A program made the translations under genes and the position numbers. The notes below the pieces were generated by a model. That model was not told the DNA's origin. It searched no databases and was given only the letters and a program-made list of their open reading frames with translations. Source: Carposina sasakii (Eukaryota > Arthropoda > Insecta > Lepidoptera > Carposinidae). From it: a stretch of 64,000 nucleotides of DNA. The stretch lies in assembly GCA_014607495.2 (NCBI GenBank), contig CP053153.1, forward strand, positions 7,688,001 through 7,752,000. Reading direction: 5' to 3'. This document shows, piece after piece, positions 49,552 through 61,675 of the stretch (positions are counted from its first letter, which is position 1; each line of letters opens with the position of its first letter).

Positions 49552-50408
49552 CTTCAACAACTTGAACTCCCGAAATGCGCAAACGAATGACACTCCAGAG
49601 ATCTTCACCACTTATATGTAAGTATCATCTATTTACACTATCCTCTCCCCCCGCCTTCCGGTGGTCGTGCCTTAGCGTACGCTAAATACTTCAACCTTAA
49701 CGGCTGCTGATGTGTTCTTCAGAAGGTTGCACAATCAAAGTGTCAACAATAAGTCACAAGGGTAACGATCGCCCGCGATTAAACCGTCTCCTCTCCTAAC
49801 GAGGTTTAAGGTTACTGCATCAGGGTGTCCATTATAAGTTATAACGTACCTCATTTTTTGTGCTCAGTACAATGCGCAAATTTCATTTGCATACTGTCAA
49901 TTTTAAACTACATAATGCGAAAAGCTAGCGTTCACTAGCATATGACCCATGCATGATCTGAATGTTATTACTTAGGATAAAAATGTGTCATTAGTAATTT
50001 GCATTTCTCAACTTTTTTTGTTACCACTAAATATGCGCATACATAACATATAGCCCAAACATGTCAAATTATTTTTATTCTTTATAGTATAGGATAGTTG
50101 GGTGAAGAATCTGTGTTGTTGAACTCGTGACGTAATATTTTTTTATTCAATACCTTAATATTTATGGGTTAAATTGATTAAAGCTTATTCTATATTCTCG
50201 GTTATTTTTTTATATAGCCTTTAAGTTGCTTCCTCATTGTCTTATCCAATAATATATTATCTATAACGAATATTTCAATTAATAAAAACATCAGCAGCTT
50301 CTTTTTTATGACGTCAGACTAGTTGTTTGTTTAAAATCGATGTTTAAATGGTCTTCATTAAACATCTGAACGCGTTAGAGATATGTTCATTTAAATTTTA
50401 ACTTAAAT
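49552..50408. promoter_or_regulatory. Divergent intergenic region between genes 4 and 5
   Basis: An 857-base gap separates the start codons of two genes pointing away from each other. The gene 4 side holds a TATA-like box and GC-rich stretches (around 49640-49800). The gene 5 side is AT-rich. TATATAG on the plus strand near 50210 is about 200 bases from the gene 5 ATG and is only a weak candidate. No dispersed repeat of the window was recognised here. Shared control is an inference from layout only. Confidence 0.4.
49611..49618 (-). promoter_or_regulatory. TATA-like box of gene 4
   Basis: CATATAAG on the minus strand, 60 bases upstream of the chosen ATG. It argues that transcription starts downstream of the in-frame GTG near 49609, so the first ATG (MLFKII) is the likely start. 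Confidence 0.55.
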
Positions 50409-53002
50409 ATGGCAATAAAAACTGTTGTGCTGTTTTTATTTATTAATAGTGTTTACAGTAAATATTCAGTAAATAGAGTTATACGTGGTGTAAGTGACAA
50501 ATATTCATATCATCCACCGTTGAATGAAAACTATGAAGCTGTACCAGTGGCAATTGTCTACGATAATAATAACGACAACCGCGAAGCAAAGAAAATTGAC
50601 GAAGATAAGTTAGAAATATTGATAGCTACTGAAACTACGGATGCACCTACTGAAACTACGGATACACCTACTGAAACTACGGTTGCAACAACTGAAACTA
50701 CGGATGCACCTACTGATACTACAGAAGATGCTACCGCAATTTTAACTTTAGACCATGTCAAAAAATCAAGAAGACTAGAAAGCAAATACTCGGTTGATGA
50801 AGTTACTGAAGGACAAATACTGGTGCAGGTAATATATGATGAAACACCCGGACATAGAAGTAGGGGACGCACTGGAAGAAGAAAACTGTCACAAACTTCT
50901 AAAAATCCAGAAGTTGAAACTACCACAGAGGCATTTACTACTACAGAAGAACCATTGGCTAGTCCTTCCGACCTAGCATCTGAATCACCTCAAAAGTTAA
51001 TCGAAACAGTTACTGAACCTAAAATTGAAGATGTTCCAATTTCTCGAAAAAGAACAAGGGAGCGTAATGCAAGCAAAAAATCAGAAAAACCTCTAAGTTC
51101 CACTGAATCCTCAACAACTTCTAATAAACCCATACCTAGTTCCACAGAACAAAACGTTGCTTCTTCTGAAAAGAATGCTAAAAATAAATCTGAAACGTCA
51201 GCGCCTCGTGAAAGAACTAGAGGTCGCAACTCTAGACAAAGAGTTCCTCAAACTACTAAAACTGTAGAGAACGGAAAAAGAACAGAAGCTTCTGTAGTCA
51301 CACAGAAACATGAAACTTCTAGTTTAGCATCTGAAAGTCCAGTACAAAAATCATCTCGAACGCGAAAACCCATAATTCCCATAGTAAAATCTCGAAATCT
51401 AGTTCAATCGGACACCGGGAGCTTTGTTTATAGGTAATTATACTATTCATTCATGCATAACATAATAAATTCGTAGCAAGTTTTAGTCCAGTCTTCTAAG
51501 GTAATCCAGGGTTCGTAATATTACGATGTGGTGGAATGTGTCGATGTGACGGTGTGGTGATCCATTGTGAAAGAGAGATAAGCTCTACACAATCTGTACC
51601 ATAAAAGTATCATTATGTAGTACGATCAAATGATTCTGAATTTGAGAATTCAGAGAATCGTCCACTATACAAGAATTTAGAAATTAACGTGAAACTGTTT
51701 ACTTCAATATTTGTTTATTATTTTACATATCTAATTCACAATACTCGTATACCTATAGGATGTTGTTTTATGTTTACAGCTATGAAAGTGGTGACGGCAC
51801 CATAGCATCAAGTAGAGGTGAATTGAAATCATTATCCAACAACAAAACTGTGGAGTCCGTATCTGGAAGTTTTTCATACACGGTTAGAAATATATTATAT
51901 TATTATTTATTTAATGCATGGTGTAGATGACAGAAGATGATCATAATATAAGTATATTAAGCTAAATACCATGAAATAATACAAAGATACAAAGAGTATG
52001 GATAGATACTACTCAGGAACATTCATGCAAAGGATTCTGCAATGCGCTATTTTCATGGCATTTCGTTTATTATATACATTATGTTACACCCTGTATAACA
52101 ATATAGATAAGTAAATCTTTTTTGCATCCATTGCAATCTGTGTCCTATAAATATTTACGTAAAAATACGACCCTGAATATTAATATTTCTATGAAAAAAT
52201 TTGAGGCGGCATGATGCTATGTCAATTATGAGTCACTTTCGTCTGTATTGACACATGTGAGTTTTGTTCATTAAGATTGGCACGTGTTTGAGGTTACAAT
52301 TTATGTCAAAATATTATGCACACAATTTGATTTATATCTGCAAAAAACCCAGTCATAATTGAAAGAAGTTTATTAAAATAGCATAAAAGACCCACTTGCA
52401 ACAAATGCTTAAATCTCTTACTGCCAATTTTTATACAAGAGATCAAAAAGAATCTCGGATTTTTTTATTCCTAATTTGAAATTTTGTATGAAAACAATTG
52501 AAGATTAAATCTGAGATAGGCAAAAAATCTCTCAAGGTCAGTTATAGAAATTGGCTGTTAATCTTTTATCCCTGTTTTTTTTCAATTTTGTGATAGATTA
52601 AGGAGGATAAAGTTGATCCATATACCAAGACTTTGAATCTCTAATCCTCTATAAGGAAGCTAAACAATGTGTTATTTTGTCATTATTTTCTTAAATGGAT
52701 ATAGCGTTCCATCACTGTGAGCATTTACATTACATGAACTACATTTCAACAAAATCTCTATGAGATATTAATTATACATTTCAACTTTTTGATCAAAATC
52801 CCTATTAAATACATATTCTATTTTCCAGGATAAAGATGGACAGGACATCAGCCTGACGTATACCGCCGATGAGAACGGATACCACCCCGTGGGCGCTCAC
52901 CTCCCGACTCCGCCGCCCATCCCGCCCGCCATAGCCCGCGCCCTGGCCTATCTCGCCACTAAGACCACTCCCGCGCCTGTTACCAAAGCCCTAGAGGATT
53001 AA
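50409..53002 (+). CDS. RR-1-like cuticular protein with long low-complexity N-terminal region (gene 5), 3 exons, 433 aa
   Basis: Secreted cuticular protein with a large insertion. Plus-strand exons are 50409-51433, 51780-51882 and 52829-53002. Introns are phase 2 and phase 0; 433 aa end in [20 protein letters not shown] is the signal peptide. Residues 18-320 are Thr/Glu/Ser/Lys/Arg-rich: a short [14 protein letters not shown] repeat near residues 78-110, two related SKYSV...IYD segments, and basic patches such as RTRERN and [17 protein letters not shown] then [12 protein letters not shown] starts the RR domain, followed by [23 protein letters not shown] and [22 protein letters not shown]. Exon 3 is strikingly GC-rich beside the AT-rich exon 1. 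The phase-2 intron before SYE matches all paralogues. AATAAA at 53319-53324 could end the transcript. No clear close TATA box was found. The region resembles low-complexity extensions of some insect cuticle proteins, but I cannot name it. Confidence 0.88.
51434..52828. other. Gene 5 introns 1 and 2
   Basis: Intron 1 (51434-51779) and intron 2 (51883-52828) flank the 103-base middle exon at 51780-51882. Both are AT-rich, bounded by GT-AG. No repeat family of this window was recognised in them. Confidence 0.5.
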
Positions 53003-54189
53003 ATTGTATAACAATTATAATATTTTAATAGCAATAAGTTAGCAACTTGTCAATGATCATTTACAGTCCCCACTATGCTATCATCATCATCATCATCATC
53101 ACTATGCTGAGGGATCTTCGTTATGATCCTGCAGTTGTGGCTACCCAATTCGGGAATACATTCATGTATCCTATATTTCGAAGTAGTATTGAAGGTAGTT
53201 TTGTTCTCTGGTAATAAGACGACATGAACTTTAATGTGTAATAAAGTTTCACATATTTTAATCAAAATTATACCTATATAGGAAGTCATTGGACCTATAG
53301 ACATTTAAGCTTATAAGCAATAAATATTTTAATATTTTGAAATAATCAGCTATTTTATTATTTGGTAACTTTTTTAAATAAGCCGGTGTAATGTTTTTAA
53401 AGCAATTCTTAGACTGTTGTACAAGTTTACGATTGCTAAAGTATGTGCATACATAAAATATTTGTGTGTAAACTCTATTGTGTACCTACTCGAATCTCAA
53501 CGTTCATGTTTTTCGTGTCACATTACGAATATTTGTAAAAATTACATATATACTTAAACTTGTAGTAAAAAAAAATTCAAGGTTACAAAACCGCATCCCT
53601 CTTAGTAATTCTTTTGCAGTACCTAATAAATAAAGATGTAAAAACGAAAATAATATAACAAAATATATTTTATTCCCATTTTAATTTTATTTTTCATAAC
53701 TTATTATGTAGGTAAGTAATACCTTCCTGTACCAAATCTTTCTAAGAAGTATTGTACAAATATAAAACACATTTGCGTTTACAGTGAAGTCTGATGTCGA
53801 GAACTTGGCTTATATTTGATACCGTTTTCTTTTCATCTTGTAGATAGCATATAAACAAACCCATAGGATTTCACATGTAGGTATGACAGACGATTCATTC
53901 TCATCAGTGACCTTGCGAGACATTCACTTGAGAAACAGGTCCGACAGGAATGTTCTCGAGCCACTTTTGCTTTCAACACTCACTTTTATATGAGGAAAAT
54001 CAATTATTCCATATACACGTAATACTTTGGTTTGTCAGATCATTGTTGTTGATAGGCACTTAATCAGCCATGATTGATACGTTTTTTAAAAATCAAGAAG
54101 TGGTCTACTTCGTAAATTGTACCGTATAATCTTCCCATCTCGCCCGCCATAGCCCGCGCTCGTTATTAGTTAATTTATATATTTATTTT

Positions 54190-54385
54190 CCGGCCGTTTA
54201 GTGTGTGCGCCATAGGTCCTAGGTTCGAATCATTGATGGTGAATATCGATGATTGTTTCTATATTTATCTATGTATTTATATACCGTTGCTTAGTACCAA
54301 TGACATGAGACCTGAGGGATCTTAATGTGGGACTAGGTTAATATGTTGTGATATAGGTCTGTATATTATTTATTTTGTAGTTATT
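54190..54385 (+). repeat. tRNA-derived SINE, diverged copy
   Basis: Shares CGGCCG(T/A)...TAG, a TAGGTTCGAATC B box, TTATATACCGTTGCTTA and GGGATCTTAATGTGGGACTA with the copy at 61380-61620. Confidence 0.6.
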
Positions 54386-56611
54386 TATGACTATTATGTC
54401 TTTATAGTCATGTTTCTGCCACGACAATTAATAATTCTATTTTATTAATAATACATTTACCTACATCAGCACACGTATATTTGTATTATTTACTTACATG
54501 TGAAACAATAAAAAATAATTAATTAAATTTAAAAGGTATATATGCCTACTAAAATAGTATTTAAAATTAAATAAAAAATTATCTTTATGCTGTATTAAAA
54601 TTGTCAATGCCACCCTGTATACAATTTATAGTAAAATTATTCAATTAACAGTCACCAAAATTAAATGACCACAACAAATTACGCTCGCGCGTTGATGTCT
54701 TTTGCTTCGTATAATCTTAATACAAATTAATCCATTACTCAGGGACTCAAATTATAACATAGTAAAATAATACTTACTTAAATATGAAGGACAAATAATG
54801 TAACTCGGATGAGGAATTTTTTCCATTTCTTTATTAATAATATTATAATGTAATTTTTTATAAATATAAAAACATATATAAAACGTAAAAACTAAGATAG
54901 AGTTGAATGAAGGATAAGGAATAAGAGGAAGGAGTGCATTTCATTTTATTTTATGTATTCTCTTCGAATCGGTTAGGGGAATTTCGGATTGTAATAAGAC
55001 TAGTTTGCTGGAAGAAATCTCTGTTAGAGATAAGGTCGCCTATGTACATTCTCTTTGTAAATATTTTATCTTTTGTGGTTTTTTCTGTGTACAATAAAGT
55101 AATATTATTATTAGGATCCCGGTCACTTAAGACTTAGGAAAAGATATTTTGTTAGGATCTGTAGTAGATACATGTATAACATAAAGTTAGAAAGCAATGG
55201 ATACTCACTAAGCTAAAAAGGGAAGCAATTTTCGAGTCACATACCTACGTCACACACATATCAGCCTATTGCAGTCCACTGCTGGACGTAGGGTATGCTA
55301 CAAGTGTACTGCCATAAAGGGCTTTTGTCTATTTTCACCACACGGGGCAAGCGCAAGTGATTGGTGGTTTTGCAGGTAGCAGGTGTGTAAGGTGGGAAAA
55401 AATACATGCTAACTTACGTCATTTTAGAAAGACTGAATTTCGTATAATATTTTCTAATGAGCCAGTCAAATCCAACGAGCCAAACATGTTTCCAGACTCG
55501 TCTAAACAAAGCAATTTCATGTCAATTTAACCTAAAAAATTTGCCTAAAAATATATAGTTGCCAAAGTCTGGGGTGACTGGAATCTTGGACTACATAGGT
55601 AAGTACCTATACTGTAAATTTTTTATTTTTTATGAATATATCCCACTACACTATATAATATTAGTGATTGGAAAATAGGTGGTAGTCATTTCCATATAGT
55701 TACTTATTTACTCATTACTCATGTGTTTGTGCAATAATGTATGAATCCCGCACTGCGTAGGAAACACAATGATATGAACGTATATTATGACCAATTTTGA
55801 ATTAAGGACGAATCTATCAATCCTTGATAAATTTAATTGAAATTATTATGCTTATAGTATTACTACGTTTGCTATGTATGTAGAGATCTCCATCGTCATT
55901 CCGCATTTCAAGGTACTCCACTTTGGAAACATAGCCACGTGTATGCGTATATGTACTTATATATAAAAATTGCTGTTAAAAAAAAGATTTTTGTTAGAAT
56001 TTTCGTTTGTGTAAGTGGATCGAGGGAAGCTTTAAAAGTATAGTTAGTGTTGTAGTAGTAATTACTTGAATAAGTACGAGTATATATGCAATAGTACCTA
56101 TGATCCTTATATACCATGAATATATCCTAATTAAGTCAGTAATAAATCATATCTATTACGAACCTAACGTTTCTCTAGCGCCATCCCTACATGCGAACCC
56201 ATACTGCAATCGAAGTTGTTGACATTAACTTAATTTTAAGTATTCCGAGTATGCGGAATAATGTGACCATATCATTAATTTAAATGGTTTTTGTTCCAAT
56301 AAATTTGATATGTGTGTTTTATTACTTTGTAATAGGAAGTGATGTCACCACGTGTTAGCACCTCGGCGACAATGGCGACGCACCTTGCTTCAAATTTGTA
56401 AACAAACGTAAATATTCACACATGTGTACAAAACTATTCACAACTCTACAACCTGATATTTACATCAAAATCACAAAATGTTTAGAATAAGGAATATTGA
56501 CAATAATTGCGTTTCCTATCTTTAAGAAACCACTCTCGCCAGTGCACACAAATGCAACTATAGGAAGAGTAATATTATTATATATATAATATATAGTAAT
56601 ATACTATAGAA

Positions 56612-56685
56612 AGCACGGTGAGTTCAAATCTCACTCGGGTGAAGAATTTTTTCATTTTGTTATTAATATTTTAGTGTAATATTAG
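56612..56685 (+). repeat. tRNA-derived SINE, second family, 3' part
   Basis: GAGTTCAAATCTCACTCGGG and GAAGAATTTTTTCATTTTGT match the copy at 61865-61970. Only the B-box half is kept. Confidence 0.5.
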
Positions 56686-58059
56686 CCTATTAAATTATAT
56701 AAGAGTAGCGTCCGCCCACGACTTCGTCCGTGTGAGACGGTATTGCACCCGTGCGAAGCCGGGGTGGGTCCCTAGTTATACATATAAACCTTCCTCTTGC
56801 ATCGATATCCGTTGCGTAGTTTAAAAGATCTAAGCATAGGTACATAGGGACAGACATTTGTAAATTTTGTATTTTCCAGCGAAAATTTTCAGTGTTTTCC
56901 ACCTCAGAATCAGGGTCTGAAGTCATGCTATCAATATTTGCCTAGCTGTCACACACCCTGTATTTCTTATATTATCATATACGTAAGTAATATATAGTTT
57001 GAACAGGACAATCTTTAATATTTACTTTATTTAATACTGTAAAATGGTAATTTCATTAATAAATTGACTCTCAAGTAACTTGTCACATAACTAGTATACC
57101 TACGTCAAATTTTATGCGAGTTTCAAATGATGTCAGTGTCTACACTTTTTGGACTGATGACCAAATACGGAAGTTTTATTGTAAACGAATAATACAATTT
57201 TGAGCAAATACGTACTACGTTAAACGAACTAGAACAGTCAAATATTGGTACACCGGTTAATGTTTCAAACAATGTAGTTGTGACATAAGGTTAATTAATG
57301 CAGGGAAGTGAAAACACTGAAATTAACTATCCGATTTAAAAATATCTTTCACTCGACGATTGTCATTAACTTGGGGTAACCTAAATATATTTAGGAAATA
57401 ATATCTGTTTTAGGAGCGATTTTTCCAATGGCTTAAAGATAAATTTGATGATGTCTTTTGCTGCAAGTTTCAAAACTTGGTCGAGATAGAGACTAGAGAG
57501 AGAGAGAGCATTAACTTTATACTTTAATTTAGTTAAGTTATGGTTTAACTAAAATTAGCCTATTGTCATAGAAAATAAACTAAAATGCATTCACTGAATA
57601 GATTGAAGGGATACTATTAGGATACTATTATAAATTACAAGGATGGCAATAATAAATCCACTTCGATTTTGCAATGCATCTTTGGCACTGATTTTGCTTT
57701 ATTTAATAAGTTATTATATATCAATATTTAAATAAACATTTCCATTAACTCTTTCAATATCTATCACAGTTCAGTCGTTGTACATTCATTTTTATGAGAT
57801 TTTTATATTGCTTGACGTAAGTATAAAATAAAACTAATACATAACCGTTCTGAAAACTAAATGGAGGAGGAATTCAAAATAATATCATTTCATTTACATA
57901 TTTTAGTTAACACGTATTTAACAATAGGTTAAATAGCTTGAGCATCTCAGGCGTTTACAACTTTTTAGTCGATCCAAATTAACCAATTATTATAATATCA
58001 GAACGCATTATGGATGGAGTGTCCGAGTATCGATGGGTCAATCAGGTGCCGGTATATCC

Positions 58060-60135
58060 TCAGTTCCTGCCTGGCGGTGATGGTGGTAGCGTCGCCAGGT
58101 AGTCTAGAGCCTTCTGGATTGCTGGAGGCACTGGAGGTGGTGTCGGCAGATGGGCTCCCTGAAAAGTTGTAATTTTTTAATTAATCTGCCGCCTTATTTG
58201 ATAGCTTATCCCAATAGTATCATTTCGTTTGTCTGAGAATGATGAGACTATATTGGCAATATTGAAACGAATTTTTTAGCAATTTTGAACGATTCTGTAT
58301 TAATATCGAATGTATTTTTTGCTCCTTCCGATATACTGAGATATTGCTTTTTAATTACAAATATTAAAGTAATCTGTTACGTAACAACAAACTCCAAGCG
58401 GGGTTGGTATCAATATGGAAGCGAGCCGATGGCCGAGGCCTGTAAGTAGTATGGAAACAATCCTTCCTTTAAGAGTTGAATGGTATGAATATGTTTCTGA
58501 AAAATTAACATTTGTTGTATTTGCAGCGAATATGTATTTGTGCAGACAGTAGATAAACGAACGAATAGACAGGCAGATAAGGAACGTAGCCATATGGCAC
58601 GAAATCCTAAAATACCAGCTATTAACCTTGAAAAATATTTTGTAACAGAAGAACATATATGTATGACTACTGTCAACGTTTAAATATGTTTGGCGGAGAA
58701 TTAAGAAATGCAAAAAACAATCGTTGCGGCTGATAAGGTCGAACACTTGTTGACACAGTGCCAGATTTACAAAAGGTCAATGCTGGTAAAAATCTTCATA
58801 TTGATATACAGTATCGGAATTAAAATATTTAAAATAACCTGCACCTTTCTTAAAGAACGATAAATAAAGAAAAGCTCGGAAATAAAAAAAATTGTCATTA
58901 ACAATAAAATTTATCATCAATTAATCATGAATGATTACTGTAAGTATGATCCATATTATATTATATTCACAATAATAGACGTGAAAAAATAGTAGGCAGA
59001 CATAATATGTCCGTCCATACATTTCAATATTTCACATAAAAGTGTGATGCATAGTTTTATTATGTACTAATAAAACTAATATATAATTATAATAAATAAT
59101 TTCATTACAATCTAAATATTTTTCAAAATAATTAGTAAAAATTTGAATACTGACCTCTGGTTTAAACCCATTTTCATCATCGGCGATGTAGTTGAGATTT
59201 ATGACAGTGCCATCTGGTGCAGTGTAGCTGAACCCGCCCTGAGCGACGATAACGTCACCGCTCTCCGGGCCAGTAGCCTTCTTCAGTGTCCCAGTTTCTT
59301 CTGCTTTTATACCATTTTCTGTTTCATAGCTGGAGTAAAACAGATATTGTTTGTTTGTGACCTTGATTTATTCATAGATAACGATAATTTCTCTCCCTTT
59401 GTATTTGGTTTGATATTATGTATTTATTTAATTTACATAAAATCTACAGAGTCATAGTATCTGAGCTTTGCTTTAACATAAAATATTCCAATAGTGTACA
59501 ATATTGGAATTTAGCTTATTTCCTTAAATAGTCTTTTAAAATGTATAGATTTCAGTCACTCTCAGCATGCGCACACACAGATATGTGTTTTCATCTAAAG
59601 AGCACACGCAAATCCTCATTCTCAAACTCTATTTTGGCCTTCCCCTTTCAAGGTACTCATTTATATTCAAGGTCAATGCTCTCTATGCAATAATGATTTT
59701 CATCCCTTTATGAATATGCAAATATGTTCATACTATGATTAGTTTGCCAAACAACCTCAACATTCAACTTGTATCTAAACGGAACTGTTATGTATTATGT
59801 TGGCTTTCTAATTTAATTAATAAATAAATATTCAAACTTTATCACTCCATACATTTATCTCAACATTCATATCTCTCTATATAAGCTATGCCATCTAAAA
59901 GTTCATATCTGTATCTATAAGATCCACATTCAATGTTTATCACACCATACATCTATCTCAATATCTCCCTGTATTATGCTATTTCATCTGAAAGGTCATA
60001 CCTGTATCTATAAGATCCATCGACTTGTTGGTCAAAGTCCTGTTTGACTATGGCAATGACTTGGTCCCCTCCCTTCTGCTGTGGCTGCGGGGCTGCAGTT
60101 ACTAAGGCTACTACGCCCAAAATATATAAGTGCCT
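58060..60135 (-). CDS. RR-1 cuticular protein (gene 6), first exon not located
   Basis: Secreted chitin-binding cuticle protein, incomplete at the 5' end. Minus-strand exons found are 60002-60135, 59155-59329 and 58060-58158, with joins in phase 2 and 0, ending TGA. They give 135 residues starting [17 protein letters not shown], clearly the body of a signal peptide lacking its Met. [34 protein letters not shown] starts the RR-1 domain, followed by [19 protein letters not shown] (one extra Asp compared with paralogues) and [21 protein letters not shown]. The missing exon should hold the ATG as in genes 1-3 and may lie beyond the window. A weaker candidate at 63814-63860 would also need a shifted acceptor. 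The donor region of exon 2 has a decayed tandem copy at 59909-59926. Confidence 0.85.
58159..60001. other. Gene 6 introns 2 and 3
   Basis: The intron at 58159-59154 shows nothing recognisable. The intron at 59330-60001 contains a tandem duplication of about 93 bases, 59848-60030, that overlaps the exon 2 donor. Confidence 0.55.
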
Positions 60136-60724
60136 CTGGAAATAAACAAATAAATAATTACCAAAACATTCTAGATTCCCAAAATTTATCATCAAAGAAC
60201 TCTAAAATTTCCCAATTAGTTAAATGTAAGCGTGTAAAAGAGTGAAACATGGACTTCAGTCTTCTTCTTTCTCTAATAGATCCGACAGTGGTAGAATGCA
60301 TTTTTAAAATATAAATGAACACAAAACATCTGTAATATGTAATAGAAATTCATTTGTTAATCATGTTTTATTGAGTTTTATTGTAAATCCAGGTCTGATT
60401 AAACATGGTATAAACTCGGTTTAAAACTACATTTGACGGCAAAATACATAATACTTAGTATAACGGTCAAAGTTAAATTAGTTCAAATAATGTTCAAAAG
60501 TTTGGTAATAACAGGATAATTATATGCTTTTACTCATTTTACGATTACTAAAGATGATGCGCCTAGTAAATTATAAACGCAGATTAACCGTTCTCATAGT
60601 TTATATCTAGCAAATATTCCGTTCGCTCGTTTTGCGAAGTAACTTCGAGTAAGCAATCTTATGTTATACTAAAAGAAAGTTTATTTTAATAAAGAAACTT
60701 TATTTATACACATATTTACACTGA

Positions 60725-60915
60725 CTGAGGGAAAGGAGGGTCTTGGTGTTTTGCAGGCGATGGGCTGACCACCTGTCACTACTAACTGAACTTGTACATC
60801 TCAACTATACCCTCAAAATTGGTCAGAAGTGGCACCATGTGGTTCTATCGGCCCTTGGTGCTCTGCCTACCCCGTAAGGGATAAAGGCGTGATTATATGT
60901 ATGTATGTATGTATT
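60725..60915 (+). repeat. SINE-like repeat with TATG-type tail
   Basis: Carries the 3' two-thirds of the family, from GGGTCTTGGTGTTTTGCAGG to the ATGTATGTATGTAT tail, very similar to 7168-7359. Confidence 0.65.
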
Positions 60916-61379
60916 TGTATATGTACTGGTGGGCACATGAAATTAATCTACATAGTATATTTAATTAACTTTATCCAAACTTTCGGCTGGAAGTATGTTC
61001 AGCCTGTAAATAGCTTTAAAAATGTATTCTATGAATGAATGTGAATTCCTAAAAAACACACCAATATAAAAGTTCTAACATTAAAGCAACATTGTACAAT
61101 GTTTTGCGAAAATAAACAATAATTTCGTCTCTTTTAGGCATTATCCGTGTCTTCAAGCATTTGGGTCAGGCATGTAACTTGGTCACAGTCGTCTGTGTCC
61201 ACTTGTTAATTGTGTTCACAAGATAGAGACAATTAGTCGTAACCTGCCGTAACCATGAAGGACAAACTGAAAGGAGATGTGATCATCAATTCTGACCTGC
61301 GACCATCAATGTAACCTATAAAGCATAATGCTAGGACCACATTATGTCTATGGTTGGGACTGAGAGATAATATAATTTG

Positions 61380-61620
61380 ACGGCCGACTGGTCTAGTACG
61401 TAGTGACCCTGCCTGCAACGCCATAGGTACTGGGTTCAAATCCCGGTAGGTGCAAACATTGATATGATGAATATCAATGTTTGTTTCCGAGTCATGGATG
61501 TTTCTATACTTATCTATGTATTTATATACCGTTGCTTATTACCCACGACACAAGACCTTAGGGATCTTACTGTGGGACTAGGTTAATGTGTTGTGTAGTG
61601 TGTGAATATTATTTATATTA
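61380..61620 (+). repeat. tRNA-derived SINE, best copy of first family
   Basis: The head has an A-box-like TGGTCTAGTACG and a B box in GGGTTCAAATCCCGGTAGG. The body includes TTTATATACCGTTGCTTATT and GGGATCTTACTGTGGGACTA. The body is shared with 54190-54385. It is a SINE and not a tRNA gene, since the 3' half does not close an acceptor stem. Confidence 0.7.
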
Positions 61621-61675
61621 TTTTATTTATTATTTATAATATTACACTAGTACACTACACATACCACTAAGATCT

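Larger units (their letters stand above)
53003..58059. other. Intergenic stretch between convergent genes 5 and 6
   Basis: No intact gene. It holds a (TCA)n microsatellite at 53080-53101 and a TGATCCTGCAGTT repeat piece (53064-53175). SINE copies or tails lie at 54190-54385, near 54805-54850 and at 56612-56685. LINE-type debris lies at 55259-55390 (ATCAGCCTATTGCAGTCCAC). Near 56700-56830 is a repeat with ACCCGTGCGAAGCCGGGGT, and at 57412-57540 a segment like 1257-1372. A 27-base copy of gene 5 exon 3 sits at 54134-54160. Confidence 0.5.

Noticed and set aside
49549..49611. Upstream in-frame GTG start for gene 4
   Set aside because: It lies at the TATA-like box, so it is not expected in the mRNA; the ATG at 49549-49551 gives a good signal peptide.
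50558..50926. 122-codon minus-strand ORF
   Set aside because: Shadow of the Thr/Glu repeats of gene 5 exon 1.
58351..58746. 131-codon minus-strand ORF in gene 6 intron 3
   Set aside because: No domain, signal peptide or codon pattern; lies wholly between two confirmed exons of the same strand.
4388..60915. Repeated blocks that might suggest a CRISPR-like array
   Set aside because: Copies are kilobases apart in both orientations and lie in a eukaryotic genome; they are transposable-element copies.
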